64,000 bases of DNA. It comes from Bacillus sp. FJAT-45037 (lineage in GTDB: Bacteria > Bacillota > Bacilli > Bacillales > Bacillaceae_D). The number at the start of each line of letters is the position of its first letter. The stretch's first letter is position 1. Positions 27,099-38,797 of the stretch are shown in pieces. A program made the translations under genes and the position numbers. The notes beneath the pieces are model-generated. The model saw only the letters and a program-made list of their open reading frames with translations. It had not been told where the DNA came from and searched no databases. The stretch covers positions 694,267 to 758,266 of the forward strand of contig NZ_KZ454938.1 in assembly GCF_002797325.1 (NCBI RefSeq). The letters run 5' to 3'.

Positions 27099-27256
27099 CA
27101 CAGATGGCTTCTCAAGATTCCGAAAAAATAAGACGGTATAATGGCGTAACGATCACGGTTCGGACCTTCAATAACATTGGGAAGCATCTCTTGTGACGAC
27201 ATCTTTTGAATGTCAACAAACAAAGACATGAGTCGATCAAATTCGTTCTTCGTCAT
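27098..27256 (-). CDS. small hypothetical protein (52 aa)
   Basis: 52 codons from ATG 27256 with TAAGGAG 9 bp upstream. N-terminus MTKNEFDRLMSLFVDIQKM is amphipathic helix; the rest contains EGPNRDRYAIIPSYFFGIL. Not recognised. The convergent terminator at 27061 borders its stop. The good ribosome site and composition suggest a real gene. Confidence 0.6.
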   Translation of the reverse strand: MTKNEFDRLMSLFVDIQKMSSQEMLPNVIEGPNRDRYAIIPSYFFGILRSHL

Positions 27257-27388
27257 AGCTATACTCCTTACTTTAGAAAAGTTTTCTATCCAACATCGTA
27301 CGCCAAGAAAGGGAGATATTCTTGTCCTATCACCCGATTTTATTTGGAAGAATGACCGCTCGAATTTTGGTGAACTCTAATCTGTGTA

Positions 27389-27417
27389 TTGAAGAGCGTG
27401 TGATCGATTGGTATAAT
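27389..27417 (+). promoter_or_regulatory. sigma-A promoter candidate for lepA
   Basis: TTGAAG, 17-bp spacer, perfect TATAAT; 45 bp upstream of lepA. Confidence 0.75.
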
Positions 27418-27461
27418 GAGAAATAGTGTATATTGGCACGATTCAGTAGGAGTGAATGCAT

Positions 27462-29282
27462 ATGAATAATAATGACCGTGTAGAGCGTCAAAAGAAAATC
27501 CGTAATTTCTCGATCATTGCTCACATTGACCATGGTAAGTCAACGTTAGCAGATCGTATTTTAGAGAAAACAGGTGCTTTAACAGACCGTGAAATGAAAG
27601 ATCAAACGCTTGATGCGATGGACCTTGAGCGTGAGCGTGGAATCACGATTAAGTTAAATGCTGTGGAATTAACGTATACAGCAAAAGATGGTGAAGAATA
27701 TATTTTTCACTTGATTGATACACCAGGACATGTCGATTTTACATATGAGGTGTCAAGAAGTTTAGCTGCTTGTGAAGGGGCGCTTTTGATTGTCGATGCA
27801 GCACAAGGTATTGAAGCGCAAACCCTTGCAAATGTGTATTTAGCATTAGACAATGACCTTGAAATTCTGCCTGTTATCAACAAGATTGATCTACCAAGTG
27901 CAGATCCTGAGCGTGTGAAACAAGAAGTTGAAGAGGTTATTGGCTTAGATGCATCAGAGGCTGTCCATGCTTCAGCGAAAAATGGAATTGGAATTGAAGA
28001 GATTCTAGAGCAAGTGGTGGAGAAAGTTCCTGCACCAACAGGGGACCCGAGTGCACCATTAAAAGCATTAATTTTTGATTCCTTGTATGATTCTTACCGC
28101 GGAGTTGTCGCATACATCCGTGTGATTGATGGATCAGTGAAGCCTGGTCAGAAGATTAGAATGATGGCAACGGGGAAAGAATTTGAAGTCATCGAAGTCG
28201 GCGTGTTTACACCAAAAGTAGCTAAACGCGATGAGTTAACAGTCGGTGATGTTGGCTTCTTAACGGCAGCCATTAAAAACGTTGGGGATACTAGTGTCGG
28301 TGATACGATCACAAATGCCGTCAACCCAGCAACTGAACCATTACCTGGTTATCGCCGCATGAACCCGATGGTTTATTGTGGGTTGTATCCAATTGATACG
28401 AATGAATACAATGATTTGCGCGAAGCGCTTGAGCGTTTAGAGCTTAATGATGCTTCCTTGCAATATGAGCCTGAAACATCCCAAGCACTAGGTTTCGGTT
28501 TCCGTTGTGGATTCTTAGGACTCTTGCATATGGAGATCATTCAAGAGCGTATTGAACGTGAATTTGGGATTACCCTCATTACGACGGCACCAAGTGTTGT
28601 TTACAAGGTAGCCTTAACAAGTGGCGAAGAAATCCAAATCGATAACCCGTCGAACCTTCCAGATGCTCAAAAGGTCGAGCATGTAGAAGAGCCGTATGTC
28701 AAAGCAAAAGTCATGGTTCCAAACGATTATGTTGGTTCTGTTATGGAGCTTTGCCAAAAAAAACGTGGGAACTTTATCGATATGCAGTACTTAGATGCTA
28801 ACCGTGTTCAAATTGTGTATGAGATTCCGTTATCAGAAATTGTGTATGATTTCTTTGATCAATTAAAATCAAATACAAAAGGATACGCCTCTTTCGATTA
28901 CGAGTTAATTGGGTACAAGCAGTCCAACCTTGTGAAGATGGATATTTTACTGAACGCTGAAAAAGTCGATGCTTTGTCTGTTATCGTTCACAGAGATTCA
29001 GCTTATGAGCGTGGGAAGATCATTGTTGAGAAGTTGAAGCAATTGATTCCTCGTCAACAGTTTGAAGTTCCTGTCCAAGCAAGTATTGGTCAAAAAGTTA
29101 TTGCGCGTTCAACGATTAAAGCGATTCGTAAAAACGTATTAGCGAAATGTTATGGTGGAGATATTTCACGTAAACGTAAGCTTCTTGATAAGCAAAAAGA
29201 AGGTAAGAAACGAATGAAGTCTGTCGGAAATGTAGAAGTTCCACAAGAGGCATTCATGGCTGTCTTACGTATGGACGAATAA
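27462..29282 (+). CDS. lepA: elongation factor 4 (LepA)
   Basis: 606 residues from ATG 27462 (AGGAG eight bases upstream; ATG 27456 is too close). GTPase motifs [17 protein letters not shown] and NKIDLP; C-terminal LepA-specific domain with [20 protein letters not shown]. Back-translocates stalled ribosomes. Confidence 0.97.
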   Translation: MNNNDRVERQKKIRNFSIIAHIDHGKSTLADRILEKTGALTDREMKDQTLDAMDLERERGITIKLNAVELTYTAKDGEEYIFHLIDTPGHVDFTYEVSRSLAACEGALLIVDAAQGIEAQTLANVYLALDNDLEILPVINKIDLPSADPERVKQEVEEVIGLDASEAVHASAKNGIGIEEILEQVVEKVPAPTGDPSAPLKALIFDSLYDSYRGVVAYIRVIDGSVKPGQKIRMMATGKEFEVIEVGVFTPKVAKRDELTVGDVGFLTAAIKNVGDTSVGDTITNAVNPATEPLPGYRRMNPMVYCGLYPIDTNEYNDLREALERLELNDASLQYEPETSQALGFGFRCGFLGLLHMEIIQERIEREFGITLITTAPSVVYKVALTSGEEIQIDNPSNLPDAQKVEHVEEPYVKAKVMVPNDYVGSVMELCQKKRGNFIDMQYLDANRVQIVYEIPLSEIVYDFFDQLKSNTKGYASFDYELIGYKQSNLVKMDILLNAEKVDALSVIVHRDSAYERGKIIVEKLKQLIPRQQFEVPVQASIGQKVIARSTIKAIRKNVLAKCYGGDISRKRKLLDKQKEGKKRMKSVGNVEVPQEAFMAVLRMDE

Positions 29283-29287
29283 AACAT

Positions 29288-29314
29288 AAAACCGCAGGGA
29301 TTCCTGCGGTTTTA
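29288..29314 (+). terminator. lepA terminator
   Basis: AAAACCGCAGG / CCTGCGGTTTTATT with a 4-base loop. Confidence 0.85.
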
Positions 29315-29355
29315 TTCTTCCTTAAGAACGCGGATGGTAAAAGGAGGTAAGACAA

Positions 29356-30522
29356 ATGAGAACAGCAGCGTATATTCACATTCCGTTTTGTGAGCATATT
29401 TGTCATTACTGTGATTTTAATAAAGTCTTTTTGAAAAACCAGCCAGTTGATCAATACATTGACTCATTACTCATAGAAATGAAACGAACGATCGAACGAG
29501 CGTCAATCGATACGTTGAAAACGATCTATATCGGTGGAGGGACACCGACGGCATTATCTGCCGAACAACTAAAGCATTTATTTGACGGGATGCATCGTAT
29601 TCTTCCGATGCAAGACTTAGTCGAATTTACGGTCGAAGTGAATCCGGATTCAGGTGAAGAGGACAAGCTTCAAGTCATGAAAGAAGCAGGGGTAAACCGC
29701 TTAAGCATCGGGGTGCAGTCATTTGATACGTCGTTGCTTCAAGGGATTGGACGAACGCATACAAGCCACAGTGTCTATGACGCGGTGCAGAGAAGTCGTC
29801 AAGCGGGTTTTGATAACATCTCGCTTGATCTTATGTTTGGTTTGCCGAATCAGTCAGTCGAGCAATTTATTGATACGATAGAGAAAGCAAGTGTACTTGG
29901 TGTCGAGCATGTATCGGCTTACTCCTTAAAAATAGAAGAGAAAACGGTGTTCTTTAACCGTCAACGAAAAGGCAAATTGAGCTTGCCTCCAGAAGATGAC
30001 GAAGTTACGATGTATCAGGAGTTGCAAGCGAGAACGAAACAAAACGGTTTTGATCAATATGAGATTAGTAATTTTGCGAAGCCTGGATATGAAAGCCAGC
30101 ATAATCTCGTTTATTGGAACAATGACGAGTATTATGGTTTTGGGGCGGGTGCCCATGGGTATGTAAATGGAGTTAGGAATCATAATATCGGCCCTATTTC
30201 GAAATACATTCAAGCAATTGAAAGCGGGGATTTGCCTTATTTACAAGAACATCGTGTCACAAAGGTCGAACAGATTGAAGAAGCGATGTTTATGGGGCTT
30301 AGAAAGCTTGCCGGGGTGAATCTATCTACGCTCTCCACGCGATACAACGTTGACCTAAAAGAAGTGTATCGTGATCAAATTACGAACTTAACCAAACGTG
30401 GGTTGTTAGAGCAAGATGGAGACGTTTTAAGACTCACTGATGACGGACTTTTACTAGCAAATGAAGTGTTCGAGCAGTTTTTAGCTGTCTTGAATGAGGA
30501 CATGGAAAAAAATGAAAGCTGA
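29356..30522 (+). CDS. hemW: radical SAM heme chaperone HemW
   Basis: 388 residues, AAAGGAGGT ribosome site. Radical-SAM cluster CX3CX2C is in CEHICHYCDF near the N-terminus; GGGTPTAL and EVNPDSG follow. It lacks the N-terminal extension of true HemN and is of HemW length. Precedes the heat-shock operon as in B. subtilis. Confidence 0.93.
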   Translation: MRTAAYIHIPFCEHICHYCDFNKVFLKNQPVDQYIDSLLIEMKRTIERASIDTLKTIYIGGGTPTALSAEQLKHLFDGMHRILPMQDLVEFTVEVNPDSGEEDKLQVMKEAGVNRLSIGVQSFDTSLLQGIGRTHTSHSVYDAVQRSRQAGFDNISLDLMFGLPNQSVEQFIDTIEKASVLGVEHVSAYSLKIEEKTVFFNRQRKGKLSLPPEDDEVTMYQELQARTKQNGFDQYEISNFAKPGYESQHNLVYWNNDEYYGFGAGAHGYVNGVRNHNIGPISKYIQAIESGDLPYLQEHRVTKVEQIEEAMFMGLRKLAGVNLSTLSTRYNVDLKEVYRDQITNLTKRGLLEQDGDVLRLTDDGLLLANEVFEQFLAVLNEDMEKNES

Positions 30523-30549
30523 ATTTATTAGCTTTTTAGTGCTTAAACG

Positions 30550-30578
30550 TTGACAAAAGCGAGCCTATTTGATAATTT
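30550..30578 (+). promoter_or_regulatory. sigma-A promoter of the hrcA operon
   Basis: TTGACA, 17 bp, TAATTT just upstream of the CIRCE operator. Confidence 0.75.
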
Positions 30579-30588
30579 ATCATTAGAA

Positions 30589-30615
30589 TTAGCACTCGAA
30601 GATGGTGAGTGCTAA
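30589..30615 (+). promoter_or_regulatory. CIRCE operator
   Basis: TTAGCACTC-N9-GAGTGCTAA, a perfect match to the HrcA operator, placed 15 bp before hrcA. HrcA with GroEL represses class I heat-shock genes through it. Confidence 0.98.
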
Positions 30616-30630
30616 CAGAGGTGATGAGAG

Positions 30631-31662
30631 ATGTTAACAGATAGACAGTTGTTAATTCTGCACGCCATTGTTGATGATTACATTCGATCAGCAGAGCCTG
30701 TCGGTTCTCGCAGCATCTCTAAGCGAGAGGATATTACGTTTAGTCCAGCGACGATCCGTAATGATATGGCAGACCTTGAAGAGTTAGGCTTTCTTGAGAA
30801 GCCTCATAGCTCAGCAGGTCGTATTCCATCACAAAAAGGGTATCGTTATTATGTAGACCACATGTTGAGGCCACATGATTTAACAGATGATGAGCAAGCT
30901 AATATTCGGACGAACTTCTCTGAGCGGATGCATGAAATCGAAGAAGTAATCCAACAATCAGCTAGAGTTTTGTCGAACATGACGAGCTATATCTCGATTG
31001 TGCTTGGGCCAGAGATGTTTGAAGCGAGATTGCGCTCGTTACAAATTATCCCCCTGGCTACAGGGTCTGCGATTCTCATTTTAGTGACAGATACAGGTCA
31101 TGTCGAAAATCAGACGATTCAGTTGCCTGAATCTGTTGAGACTTTTGACATTGAACGTGTCGTTAATATCCTGAATGAGAGATTAATGGGCGTGCCGTTA
31201 TACAAGCTTCGTGAAAAGTTAAATACTGAGGTAAGCAAGGTGATGAGGGCACATGTTACAAATTATGCGGAAGTGTTAAAGTCGTTAGACTCCTCGTTTG
31301 TCACCGAGCGTCCTGAGAAAGTGTTCTACAGTGGAAAAACGAATCTTCTATCGCAACCAGAGTTTCGAGATGTAGATAAAGTAAGAATGTTGTTGAATAT
31401 GCTTGAAGAAGATCAACTTATGCAACAGATCTTACGGGCTCCTCATCAAGGAATTCAAGTGAAGATTGGTCAAGAAAATAACTTTGAAGCTTTTGACTCC
31501 TGTAGTATGATCACCGCAACGTATTCGATAGGTGGGAAACATATGGGTACGATTGGGATTCTTGGTCCGACTCGAATGGAGTATCGCAAGGTCATCGGTG
31601 TGGTAGATATGGTGTCAAAAGACTTAACCAAGCTATTAACAAACTTGTATCAGGAGCGTTAA
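30631..31662 (+). CDS. hrcA: heat-inducible transcription repressor HrcA
   Basis: 343 residues with an N-terminal winged helix (SRSISKREDITFSPATIRND) and the C-terminal HrcA domain (ILGPTRMEYRKVIGVVD). Represses its own operon at the CIRCE 15 bp upstream. Ribosome site GAGGTGATGAG. Confidence 0.96.
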   Translation: MLTDRQLLILHAIVDDYIRSAEPVGSRSISKREDITFSPATIRNDMADLEELGFLEKPHSSAGRIPSQKGYRYYVDHMLRPHDLTDDEQANIRTNFSERMHEIEEVIQQSARVLSNMTSYISIVLGPEMFEARLRSLQIIPLATGSAILILVTDTGHVENQTIQLPESVETFDIERVVNILNERLMGVPLYKLREKLNTEVSKVMRAHVTNYAEVLKSLDSSFVTERPEKVFYSGKTNLLSQPEFRDVDKVRMLLNMLEEDQLMQQILRAPHQGIQVKIGQENNFEAFDSCSMITATYSIGGKHMGTIGILGPTRMEYRKVIGVVDMVSKDLTKLLTNLYQER

Positions 31663-31784
31663 TGGTGGTAATATTGTATGTTAGTGGAAAAAAGTTAGTT
31701 GCGTAATTGCGTAGCTTTAAATAGTGAGTGTGCTGCTACTCGTTAGCAGCGTACTTGATTGACTTTAGTAGGAGGTGAAAACAG

Positions 31785-32345
31785 ATGGCTGAAAAAGATA
31801 CACACACTCTTGAAGATGAGAAAGCTGTTCACGAAGACGAACATGTCGATTCAGAACAAGCTGAATCATCAGCATCTGAGGAAACAGTAGTGGAAGACAT
31901 GCAAGAAGACACAGCAGAAGCACAAGTGGCAGAGTTAACAAACCGTATGCTACGTGTTCAAGCTGATTATGATAATTTACGCCGACGTTCTCGTGTAGAG
32001 AAAGAAGCGGCTGCTAAATATCGCTCTCAAACGTTAATCGAAGGGTTACTACCTGTCGTTGATAATTTCGAGCGTGCTCTACTTGTAAAACCAGAAACAG
32101 AAGAAGCAAAATCGCTTCTAAGTGGAATGGAAATGGTCTACCGTCAATTACAAGATACGCTGAAAAATGAAGGTGTAGAAGTAATTGAGACGGTTGGACA
32201 AACCTTTGATCCTCATTTACATCAAGCAGTAATTCAAGTGAGTGAAGATGGGTTTGAAACCGATCAGATCGTGGAAGAATTGCAAAAGGGATACAAACTA
32301 AAAGATCGCGTCTTACGACCTTCAATGGTTAAAGTGAACGCATAA
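31785..32345 (+). CDS. grpE: nucleotide exchange factor GrpE
   Basis: 186 residues; acidic disordered N-terminus (1-45), long coiled coil, C-terminal beta wing with [11 protein letters not shown]. Ribosome site AGGAGGTG. Releases ADP from DnaK. Gap of 122 bp after hrcA has no second CIRCE. Confidence 0.96.
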   Translation: MAEKDTHTLEDEKAVHEDEHVDSEQAESSASEETVVEDMQEDTAEAQVAELTNRMLRVQADYDNLRRRSRVEKEAAAKYRSQTLIEGLLPVVDNFERALLVKPETEEAKSLLSGMEMVYRQLQDTLKNEGVEVIETVGQTFDPHLHQAVIQVSEDGFETDQIVEELQKGYKLKDRVLRPSMVKVNA

Positions 32346-32384
32346 ATCACTACATAGAGAGAAAAATTAGGAGGCAAAATTAAG

Positions 32385-34220
32385 ATGAGTAAAATTATTG
32401 GAATTGACCTTGGTACAACGAACTCATGTGTGGCAGTAATGGAAGGCGGAGAAGCAGTCGTTATTCCTAACCCAGAAGGTAACCGTACATCTCCTTCTGT
32501 TGTGGCATTTAAAGATGGAGAGCGTCAAGTAGGGGAAGTAGCTAAGCGTCAAGCAATCACTAACCCTAACACAATCATGTCGATCAAGCGTCACATGGGT
32601 ACAGACTATAAAGAAACAATTGAGGGCAAAGAGTATTCTCCACAAGAGATCTCAGCTATCATTCTTCAAAAATTAAAATCAGATGCTGAAGCATACCTTG
32701 GTGAAACAGTAACGAAAGCGGTTATCACAGTACCTGCTTACTTCAATGACTCACAACGTCAAGCAACAAAAGACGCTGGTAAAATTGCTGGTCTTGAAGT
32801 AGAACGTATTGTCAATGAGCCAACAGCAGCAGCACTTGCATACGGTCTTGAAAAAGAAGAAGATCAAACGATTCTTGTATATGACCTTGGTGGCGGTACA
32901 TTTGACGTTTCGATCCTTGAGCTTGGCGAAGGATTCTTCGAAGTAAAAGCAACTTCAGGAGACAACAAGCTTGGTGGAGATGACTTTGACCAAGTGATCA
33001 TCGACTACCTAGTAGAACAATTCAAAAAAGACAACGGCATTGATCTTTCACAAGATAAAATGGCAATGCAACGCTTAAAAGACTCAGCTGAAAAAGCGAA
33101 AAAGGATCTTTCAGGCGTATCACAAACACAAATTTCATTACCGTTCATCACAGCTGATGCAACCGGCCCTAAACATTTAGAGCTAAGCCTAAGCCGTGCG
33201 AAGTTTGAAGAGATCTCTTCTGACCTAGTTGAACGTACATTAGGACCAACTCGTCGTGCAATGCAAGATGCTGGTCTTTCAGCGAGCGAAATCGACAAGA
33301 TCGTCTTAGTAGGTGGATCAACTCGTATTCCCGCTGTACAATCAGCAATCAAGCAACTGACAGGTAAAGATCCTCATAAAGGCGTAAACCCTGATGAAGT
33401 GGTAGCACTTGGTGCAGCAGTTCAAGCAGGTGTCTTAACTGGTGATGTGAAAGACGTTGTATTACTAGACGTAACACCATTATCACTTGGTATCGAGACA
33501 ATGGGTGGCGTGTTCACGAAGTTAATCGAGCGTAACACAACAATTCCAACATCTAAGTCACAAGTATTCTCAACAGCGGCAGATAACCAACCATCTGTAG
33601 ACATTCACGTCTTACAAGGTGAGCGCGAAATGGCTGCTTACAACAAAACATTAGGTCGTTTCCAATTAACTGATATCCCACCATCACCACGTGGTGTTCC
33701 TCAAATCGAAGTAACATTCGACCTTGATGCGAACGGTATCGTAAATGTTAAAGCGAAAGACCTTGGAACTAATAAAGAGCAATCAATCACAATCACTTCT
33801 TCATCAGGTCTAAGTGACGATGAGATCGAAAAAATGGTTAAAGACGCTGAAGCGAACGCAGATGAAGATAAGAAGCGTCGTGAGGAAGTAGAACTTCGCA
33901 ACGAAGCAGATCAATTAGTGTTCACAACAGAAAAAACTTTAAAAGACCTTGGCGAAAACGTTGAGCAAGAAGAAAAAGATAAAGCTGAAGCGGCGAAAGA
34001 TAAGCTAAAAGCTGCTATCGAAGCAGATAACCTTGAAGAGATCAAGACTGCTAAAGATGAGCTACAAGAAATCGTAATGGCTTTATCAACAAAGCTTTAT
34101 GAGCAAGCGGCTCAAGCAGCACAACAAGCAGAAGGTGCTGAAGGCGCAGAAGCAAACGGACAAGATGATAACGTTGTGGATGCAGATTACGAAGAAGTAA
34201 AAGAAGAAGAGAAGAAGTAA
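32385..34220 (+). CDS. dnaK: Hsp70 chaperone DnaK
   Basis: 611 residues. ATPase start [31 protein letters not shown], and the substrate domain; acidic tail ending [14 protein letters not shown]. Ribosome site TAGGAGG. Followed by a terminator, which probably lowers dnaJ read-through. Confidence 0.98.
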   Translation: MSKIIGIDLGTTNSCVAVMEGGEAVVIPNPEGNRTSPSVVAFKDGERQVGEVAKRQAITNPNTIMSIKRHMGTDYKETIEGKEYSPQEISAIILQKLKSDAEAYLGETVTKAVITVPAYFNDSQRQATKDAGKIAGLEVERIVNEPTAAALAYGLEKEEDQTILVYDLGGGTFDVSILELGEGFFEVKATSGDNKLGGDDFDQVIIDYLVEQFKKDNGIDLSQDKMAMQRLKDSAEKAKKDLSGVSQTQISLPFITADATGPKHLELSLSRAKFEEISSDLVERTLGPTRRAMQDAGLSASEIDKIVLVGGSTRIPAVQSAIKQLTGKDPHKGVNPDEVVALGAAVQAGVLTGDVKDVVLLDVTPLSLGIETMGGVFTKLIERNTTIPTSKSQVFSTAADNQPSVDIHVLQGEREMAAYNKTLGRFQLTDIPPSPRGVPQIEVTFDLDANGIVNVKAKDLGTNKEQSITITSSSGLSDDEIEKMVKDAEANADEDKKRREEVELRNEADQLVFTTEKTLKDLGENVEQEEKDKAEAAKDKLKAAIEADNLEEIKTAKDELQEIVMALSTKLYEQAAQAAQQAEGAEGAEANGQDDNVVDADYEEVKEEEKK

Positions 34221-34228
34221 GGTTTTAC

Positions 34229-34266
34229 AGAAAAGTCAAAGTCAGCTATTGTGACTTTGACTTTTT
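34229..34266 (+). terminator. dnaK terminator
   Basis: 13-bp stem AAAGTCAAAGTCA / TGACTTTGACTTT followed by T-run. Confidence 0.85.
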
Positions 34267-34320
34267 CTACGAGTAGACGAAAACGAGTGAGATCAACAAA
34301 AGCAGGGCTTACTAAAGTGC

Positions 34321-34350
34321 TTGCGCATCTCAAACAGGTAATGATATGAT
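34321..34350 (+). promoter_or_regulatory. promoter candidate for dnaJ
   Basis: TTGCGC, 18-bp spacer, TATGAT; 33 bp upstream of dnaJ and after the dnaK terminator. Confidence 0.5.
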
Positions 34351-34382
34351 GTACGTTATGGAATAGAATCGGGAGTGTTGAC

Positions 34383-35498
34383 ATGAGTAAACGTGATTTT
34401 TATGAAGTTCTCGGTGTCGATCAAAATGCATCGGTGGATGAAGTTAAGAAAGCTTACCGCAAACTTGCACGTAAGTATCACCCAGATGTAAACAAAGCAG
34501 CAGATGCCGAAGACAAATTTAAAGAAGTAAAAAATGCCTATGATACATTAAGTGATCCACAAAAGAAAAACCATTATGATCAATTCGGACATACTGATCC
34601 AAACCAAGGTGGCGGTGGAGCCGCTGGATTTGACGGTTTTGGTGACATCTTTGATATGTTCTTTGGTGGTGCAGGCGGTGGTGGACGCCGTAACCCTAAT
34701 GCCCCTCGGCAAGGAGCCGATCTTCAATACACGATGACGCTTGAATTTAAAGAAGCGGTGTTCGGGAAAGATACAGAAATTGAAATCCCACGTGAAGAAT
34801 CGTGTCAAACTTGTGCAGGTTCTGGTGCAAAGCCAGGAACGAAGCCAGAGACATGTTCGCATTGTGGTGGTGCAGGTCAGTTAAACGTTGAGCAAAACAC
34901 ACCATTTGGTCGTGTAGTGAATCGTCGTGTTTGTCATCACTGTGAAGGAACAGGCAAACACATTAAAGATAAATGTACGACGTGTGGCGGCAAAGGAAAA
35001 GTTCGTAAGCATAAGAAGATCAGCATCAAAGTTCCTGCAGGTATTGATCACGGTCAACAACTACGTGTATCTGGCCAAGGGGAAGCTGGTGCAAACGGTG
35101 GTCCTGCTGGTGACTTATTTGTCGTATTTAACGTCAAGCCTCATGAATTCTTTGAGCGTGACGGTGATGATGTTTACTGTGAAATGCCGTTAACCTTTGC
35201 TCAAGTCGCTTTAGGTGACGAGATTGAAGTGCCTACGTTAAATGGCAAAGTGAAGTTAAAGATTCCGGCCGGTACGCAAACTGGGACAAACTTCCGCCTA
35301 CGTGGGAAAGGTGTACCAAACGTACATGGACGAGGTCAAGGGGATCAACACGTACAAGTACAAGTGGTCACTCCTAAGAACTTAACGGATAAAGAGAAAG
35401 ATCTCATCCGTGAATTTGCTCAAATGTCAGGTGGCCAACCAGACGAGCAAAATGATAACTTCTTCGCTAAAGTTAAACGTGCATTCAAAGGTGATTGA
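34383..35498 (+). CDS. dnaJ: Hsp40 co-chaperone DnaJ
   Basis: 371 residues: J-domain with HPD (KYHPDVNK), Gly/Phe linker, four CxxCxGxG zinc repeats ([32 protein letters not shown]) and C-terminal beta domains. Full length. Confidence 0.97.
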   Translation: MSKRDFYEVLGVDQNASVDEVKKAYRKLARKYHPDVNKAADAEDKFKEVKNAYDTLSDPQKKNHYDQFGHTDPNQGGGGAAGFDGFGDIFDMFFGGAGGGGRRNPNAPRQGADLQYTMTLEFKEAVFGKDTEIEIPREESCQTCAGSGAKPGTKPETCSHCGGAGQLNVEQNTPFGRVVNRRVCHHCEGTGKHIKDKCTTCGGKGKVRKHKKISIKVPAGIDHGQQLRVSGQGEAGANGGPAGDLFVVFNVKPHEFFERDGDDVYCEMPLTFAQVALGDEIEVPTLNGKVKLKIPAGTQTGTNFRLRGKGVPNVHGRGQGDQHVQVQVVTPKNLTDKEKDLIREFAQMSGGQPDEQNDNFFAKVKRAFKGD

Positions 35499-35545
35499 TC
35501 CTTTGTATCATCAGCGAACAATCGGTCTATAATTATGTATACAAG

Positions 35546-35583
35546 AAGCAGCAAAGGACATTTACTTCCTTTGCTGCTTTCTC
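35546..35583 (+). terminator. dnaJ terminator
   Basis: AAGCAGCAAAGGA / TCCTTTGCTGCTT then TTCTCC. Confidence 0.8.
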
Positions 35584-35641
35584 CCTGTTATTGATTAGTA
35601 CAGTTTTCTAGGAAAAACGATAAGGATGGAGTTGGACAGCA

Positions 35642-36574
35642 ATGAAATGGTCGGAATTTAGCATTCACACAACAGAAGAGGCAGTTGAACCAGTATGTAA
35701 TATATTGCATGAAGCAGGTGCAAGTGGGGTTGTCATTGAGGACCCAATTGACCTCACGAAAGACTGGGGTGTGCGTTACGGCGAAATTTATCAACTCTCA
35801 CCTGATGATTATCCTGAAGATGGGGTCATTGTTAAAGCGTATTTTCTAGTGAACAGTTTCTTACTCGAGACGATTGATGAAGTGAAAGAATCAATTAATC
35901 GCCTAGTAACTTATGATATTGATCTAGGGCATAACAAAGTTCAACTTTCTGAAGTGAACGAAGAAGATTGGGCTACGGCATGGAAGAAATATTATAAACC
36001 TGTGAAAATCTCACAATCAATTACGATTACGCCTACGTGGGAAGACTATGAACCAAATGAAGACGAGATGGTGATTGAACTGGACCCGGGTATGGCATTT
36101 GGAACAGGAACTCATCCAACAACCGTTCTGTGCATACAAGCATTAGATTCGGTGTTAAAAGGCGGAGAAGATGTTGTTGATGTTGGTACAGGATCTGGTG
36201 TCTTAAGTATCGCTGCGGCAAAGCTAGGAGCAAAGCGTGTCAAAGGTCTTGACCTAGACGAAGTAGCGGTTGAAAGTGCGTCGTCGAATGTGAAATTAAA
36301 TAATGTGCAAGAGGTTGTTTCCATTAGTCAAGGTGATTTACTTGAACAAATCGACGGAAAATATGATGTCGTTGTGGCAAATATTTTAGCCGAAGTCATT
36401 ATCGGATTTGTTGGAGATGCGGCAGCGATCCTTAAGCCGGGTGGAACATTTATCACATCAGGAATTATTAAACGTAAGAAGCAAGAGGTAAAAGATGCAT
36501 TAATCGGTGCTGGATTTACAATTGAAGAAGTCGTTGAAATGGATGATTGGGTAGCCATTATCGCTAAAGTGTAA
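35642..36574 (+). CDS. prmA: ribosomal protein L11 methyltransferase
   Basis: 310 residues; SAM motif [18 protein letters not shown] and the substrate motif ANILAEV; N-terminal L11-binding domain (1-60). Same place after dnaJ as in B. subtilis. Confidence 0.95.
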   Translation: MKWSEFSIHTTEEAVEPVCNILHEAGASGVVIEDPIDLTKDWGVRYGEIYQLSPDDYPEDGVIVKAYFLVNSFLLETIDEVKESINRLVTYDIDLGHNKVQLSEVNEEDWATAWKKYYKPVKISQSITITPTWEDYEPNEDEMVIELDPGMAFGTGTHPTTVLCIQALDSVLKGGEDVVDVGTGSGVLSIAAAKLGAKRVKGLDLDEVAVESASSNVKLNNVQEVVSISQGDLLEQIDGKYDVVVANILAEVIIGFVGDAAAILKPGGTFITSGIIKRKKQEVKDALIGAGFTIEEVVEMDDWVAIIAKV

Positions 36575-36599
36575 TCTTCTAGTAAGGTGGGGAGAAGAG

Positions 36600-37352
36600 A
36601 TGCAACGTTATTTTGTAAATAAAGACCAAATGTTACAAGCGACTGTCACCGTTACGGGTGATGATGTGAAGCATATTGCTCGTGTGATGCGAATGCAAGC
36701 AGGCGATGAGATCATTTGCTCTAATAATGCAGGCAGAACGGTACGCGCATCGATTCAGCATGTAACGGAGACGCTCGTGACGTGTGATATCGTTGAAGAA
36801 CTCGAACCAAAGACAGAATTACCAATTCGCGTGACGGTTGCGCAAGGCTTACCAAAAGGTGATAAACTAGAGTTGCTGGCCCAAAAAGGCACAGAATTAG
36901 GTGTGAATCATATTCAACCCTTTGCAGCGTCTCGCTCGATTGTGAAATGGGAAGCGAAGAAAGCAAAGAAAAAGGTCGAACGACTAGAGAAGATTGCTAA
37001 GGAAGCTGCTGAGCAATCCTACCGAGAAAAAATACCATCCGTAGCAGAGTCGATCTCTTTTGCTCAATTGGTGCAACAGGTGAAAAACTACACGCATACA
37101 GTGGTGGCTTACGAGGAATCGGCTAAAAGTGGGGAAGCAAGTGCTCTTTCAAACGTATTAAATACGGTAAAAGAAGGCGATTCTCTTCTTGTTATAGTCG
37201 GTCCTGAAGGTGGATTATCAGAAACAGAAGCAACAGAGCTAACTGCAGCAGGAGCTGTGTTATGTGGACTTGGTCCAAGAATTATTCGGACGGAAACAGC
37301 GCCACTTTATGTATTGGCGGCGATTTCGTACCATTTAGAATTAATGAGGTGA
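36600..37352 (+). CDS. rsmE: 16S rRNA (U1498-N3) methyltransferase
   Basis: 250 residues; N-terminal PUA-like domain (KHIARVMRMQAGDEI) and a SPOUT knot with VGPEGGLSETE and LGPRIIRTETAPLY. GGTGGGGAG ribosome site; 6 bp before mtaB. Confidence 0.95.
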   Translation: MQRYFVNKDQMLQATVTVTGDDVKHIARVMRMQAGDEIICSNNAGRTVRASIQHVTETLVTCDIVEELEPKTELPIRVTVAQGLPKGDKLELLAQKGTELGVNHIQPFAASRSIVKWEAKKAKKKVERLEKIAKEAAEQSYREKIPSVAESISFAQLVQQVKNYTHTVVAYEESAKSGEASALSNVLNTVKEGDSLLVIVGPEGGLSETEATELTAAGAVLCGLGPRIIRTETAPLYVLAAISYHLELMR

Positions 37353-37358
37353 AGAAGT

Positions 37359-38708
37359 ATGCCTACTGTGGCTTTTCATACATTAGGTTGTAAAGTGAAT
37401 CATTATGAAACAGAAGCGATTTGGCAACTGTTCAAACATGCCGATTATGACAAAGTAGACTATGAACAAACATCAGATGTGTACGTTATCAACACCTGTA
37501 CCGTAACAAATACGGGAGATAAAAAGAGTCGTCAAGTCATTCGACGTGCGATTCGTAAAAACCCTGATGCAGTCATTTGTGTCACTGGTTGTTATGCACA
37601 AACCTCACCAGCTGAGATCATGGCGATCCCTGGTGTTGATATTGTTGTCGGTACACAAGATCGTACGAAGATGATTGATTACATCGAGCAATTCAAAAAA
37701 GAGCGTGAGCCCATTAATGGTGTGGGAAACATCATGAAGTCACGCGTCTATGAAGAACTCGATGTTCCTGCATTTACAGACCGTACGCGTGCGTCTCTTA
37801 AAATTCAAGAAGGCTGTAATAACTTCTGTACGTTCTGTATCATTCCATGGGCACGTGGATTAATGCGTTCGCGTGATCCTGAGGAAGTCATAAAACAAGC
37901 GACTCAACTTGTGGAAGCAGGATACAAAGAGATCGTGTTAACAGGCATTCATACTGGTGGATACGGAGAAGACTTGAAAGACTATAGTCTAGCTCGTTTA
38001 CTAGAAGACCTAGAGCAAGTAGAGGGCTTAAAACGCATCCGCATTTCATCGATTGAAGCAAGCCAATTAACAGATGAAGTCATTCGTGTGATTGACCGTT
38101 CCGAAAAAGTTGTTCGTCACTTGCATATCCCGCTTCAGTCTGGCTCAAATACCGTCTTAAAACGGATGCGTCGTAAGTATACGATGGAATTCTTTGCTGA
38201 GCGTTTGGAGCGTTTAAAAGAAGCTCTTCCTGGTCTAGCTGTGACATCTGATGTGATTGTTGGATTCCCTGGTGAGACAGAAGAAGAGTTCCAAGAAACG
38301 TTTGACTTTATTGCCGAGCATAAATTCAGTGAGCTTCATGTATTCCCTTATTCTAAACGTACAGGCACACCAGCTGCTCGTATGGAAGACCAAGTGGATG
38401 AAGGATTGAAAAATAAGCGTGTTCACCGTCTAATAGAGCTTTCCAATCAACTAGCGAAGGAATATGCTTCTCAGTTTGAAGGCGAAGTGCTAGAGGTCAT
38501 TCCTGAAGAACGAGATAAGGAAAACGCAGATAGTGGAATGTATATTGGCTACACAGATAACTATCTTAAGGTGAAAGTACAAGCTAGCGAAGAGATGATC
38601 GGAAAGATTGTCAAAGTAAAAATCGCAAAAGCAGGCTATCCATATAACCAAGGTGAATTTGTACGAGTAGTAGAAGACGAAGCAATGGGACTCGCGGTTA
38701 ATGGATAA
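37359..38708 (+). CDS. mtaB: tRNA t6A37 methylthiotransferase
   Basis: 449 residues. N-terminal cluster cysteines (LGCKVNHYE, NTCTVTN, GCYAQ), radical-SAM CNNFCTFC and C-terminal TRAM domain. Adds the methylthio group of ms2t6A. Last gene of the conserved run before the accessory island. Confidence 0.95.
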   Translation: MPTVAFHTLGCKVNHYETEAIWQLFKHADYDKVDYEQTSDVYVINTCTVTNTGDKKSRQVIRRAIRKNPDAVICVTGCYAQTSPAEIMAIPGVDIVVGTQDRTKMIDYIEQFKKEREPINGVGNIMKSRVYEELDVPAFTDRTRASLKIQEGCNNFCTFCIIPWARGLMRSRDPEEVIKQATQLVEAGYKEIVLTGIHTGGYGEDLKDYSLARLLEDLEQVEGLKRIRISSIEASQLTDEVIRVIDRSEKVVRHLHIPLQSGSNTVLKRMRRKYTMEFFAERLERLKEALPGLAVTSDVIVGFPGETEEEFQETFDFIAEHKFSELHVFPYSKRTGTPAARMEDQVDEGLKNKRVHRLIELSNQLAKEYASQFEGEVLEVIPEERDKENADSGMYIGYTDNYLKVKVQASEEMIGKIVKVKIAKAGYPYNQGEFVRVVEDEAMGLAVNG

Positions 38709-38797
38709 CACTAAGAGGCTAGGATAGAACAAAAAAACTAAGAAGACGAACATGAATGGGTTTACTTTAGAGGTGCAAACAAGCCATTCGCAAGCAA

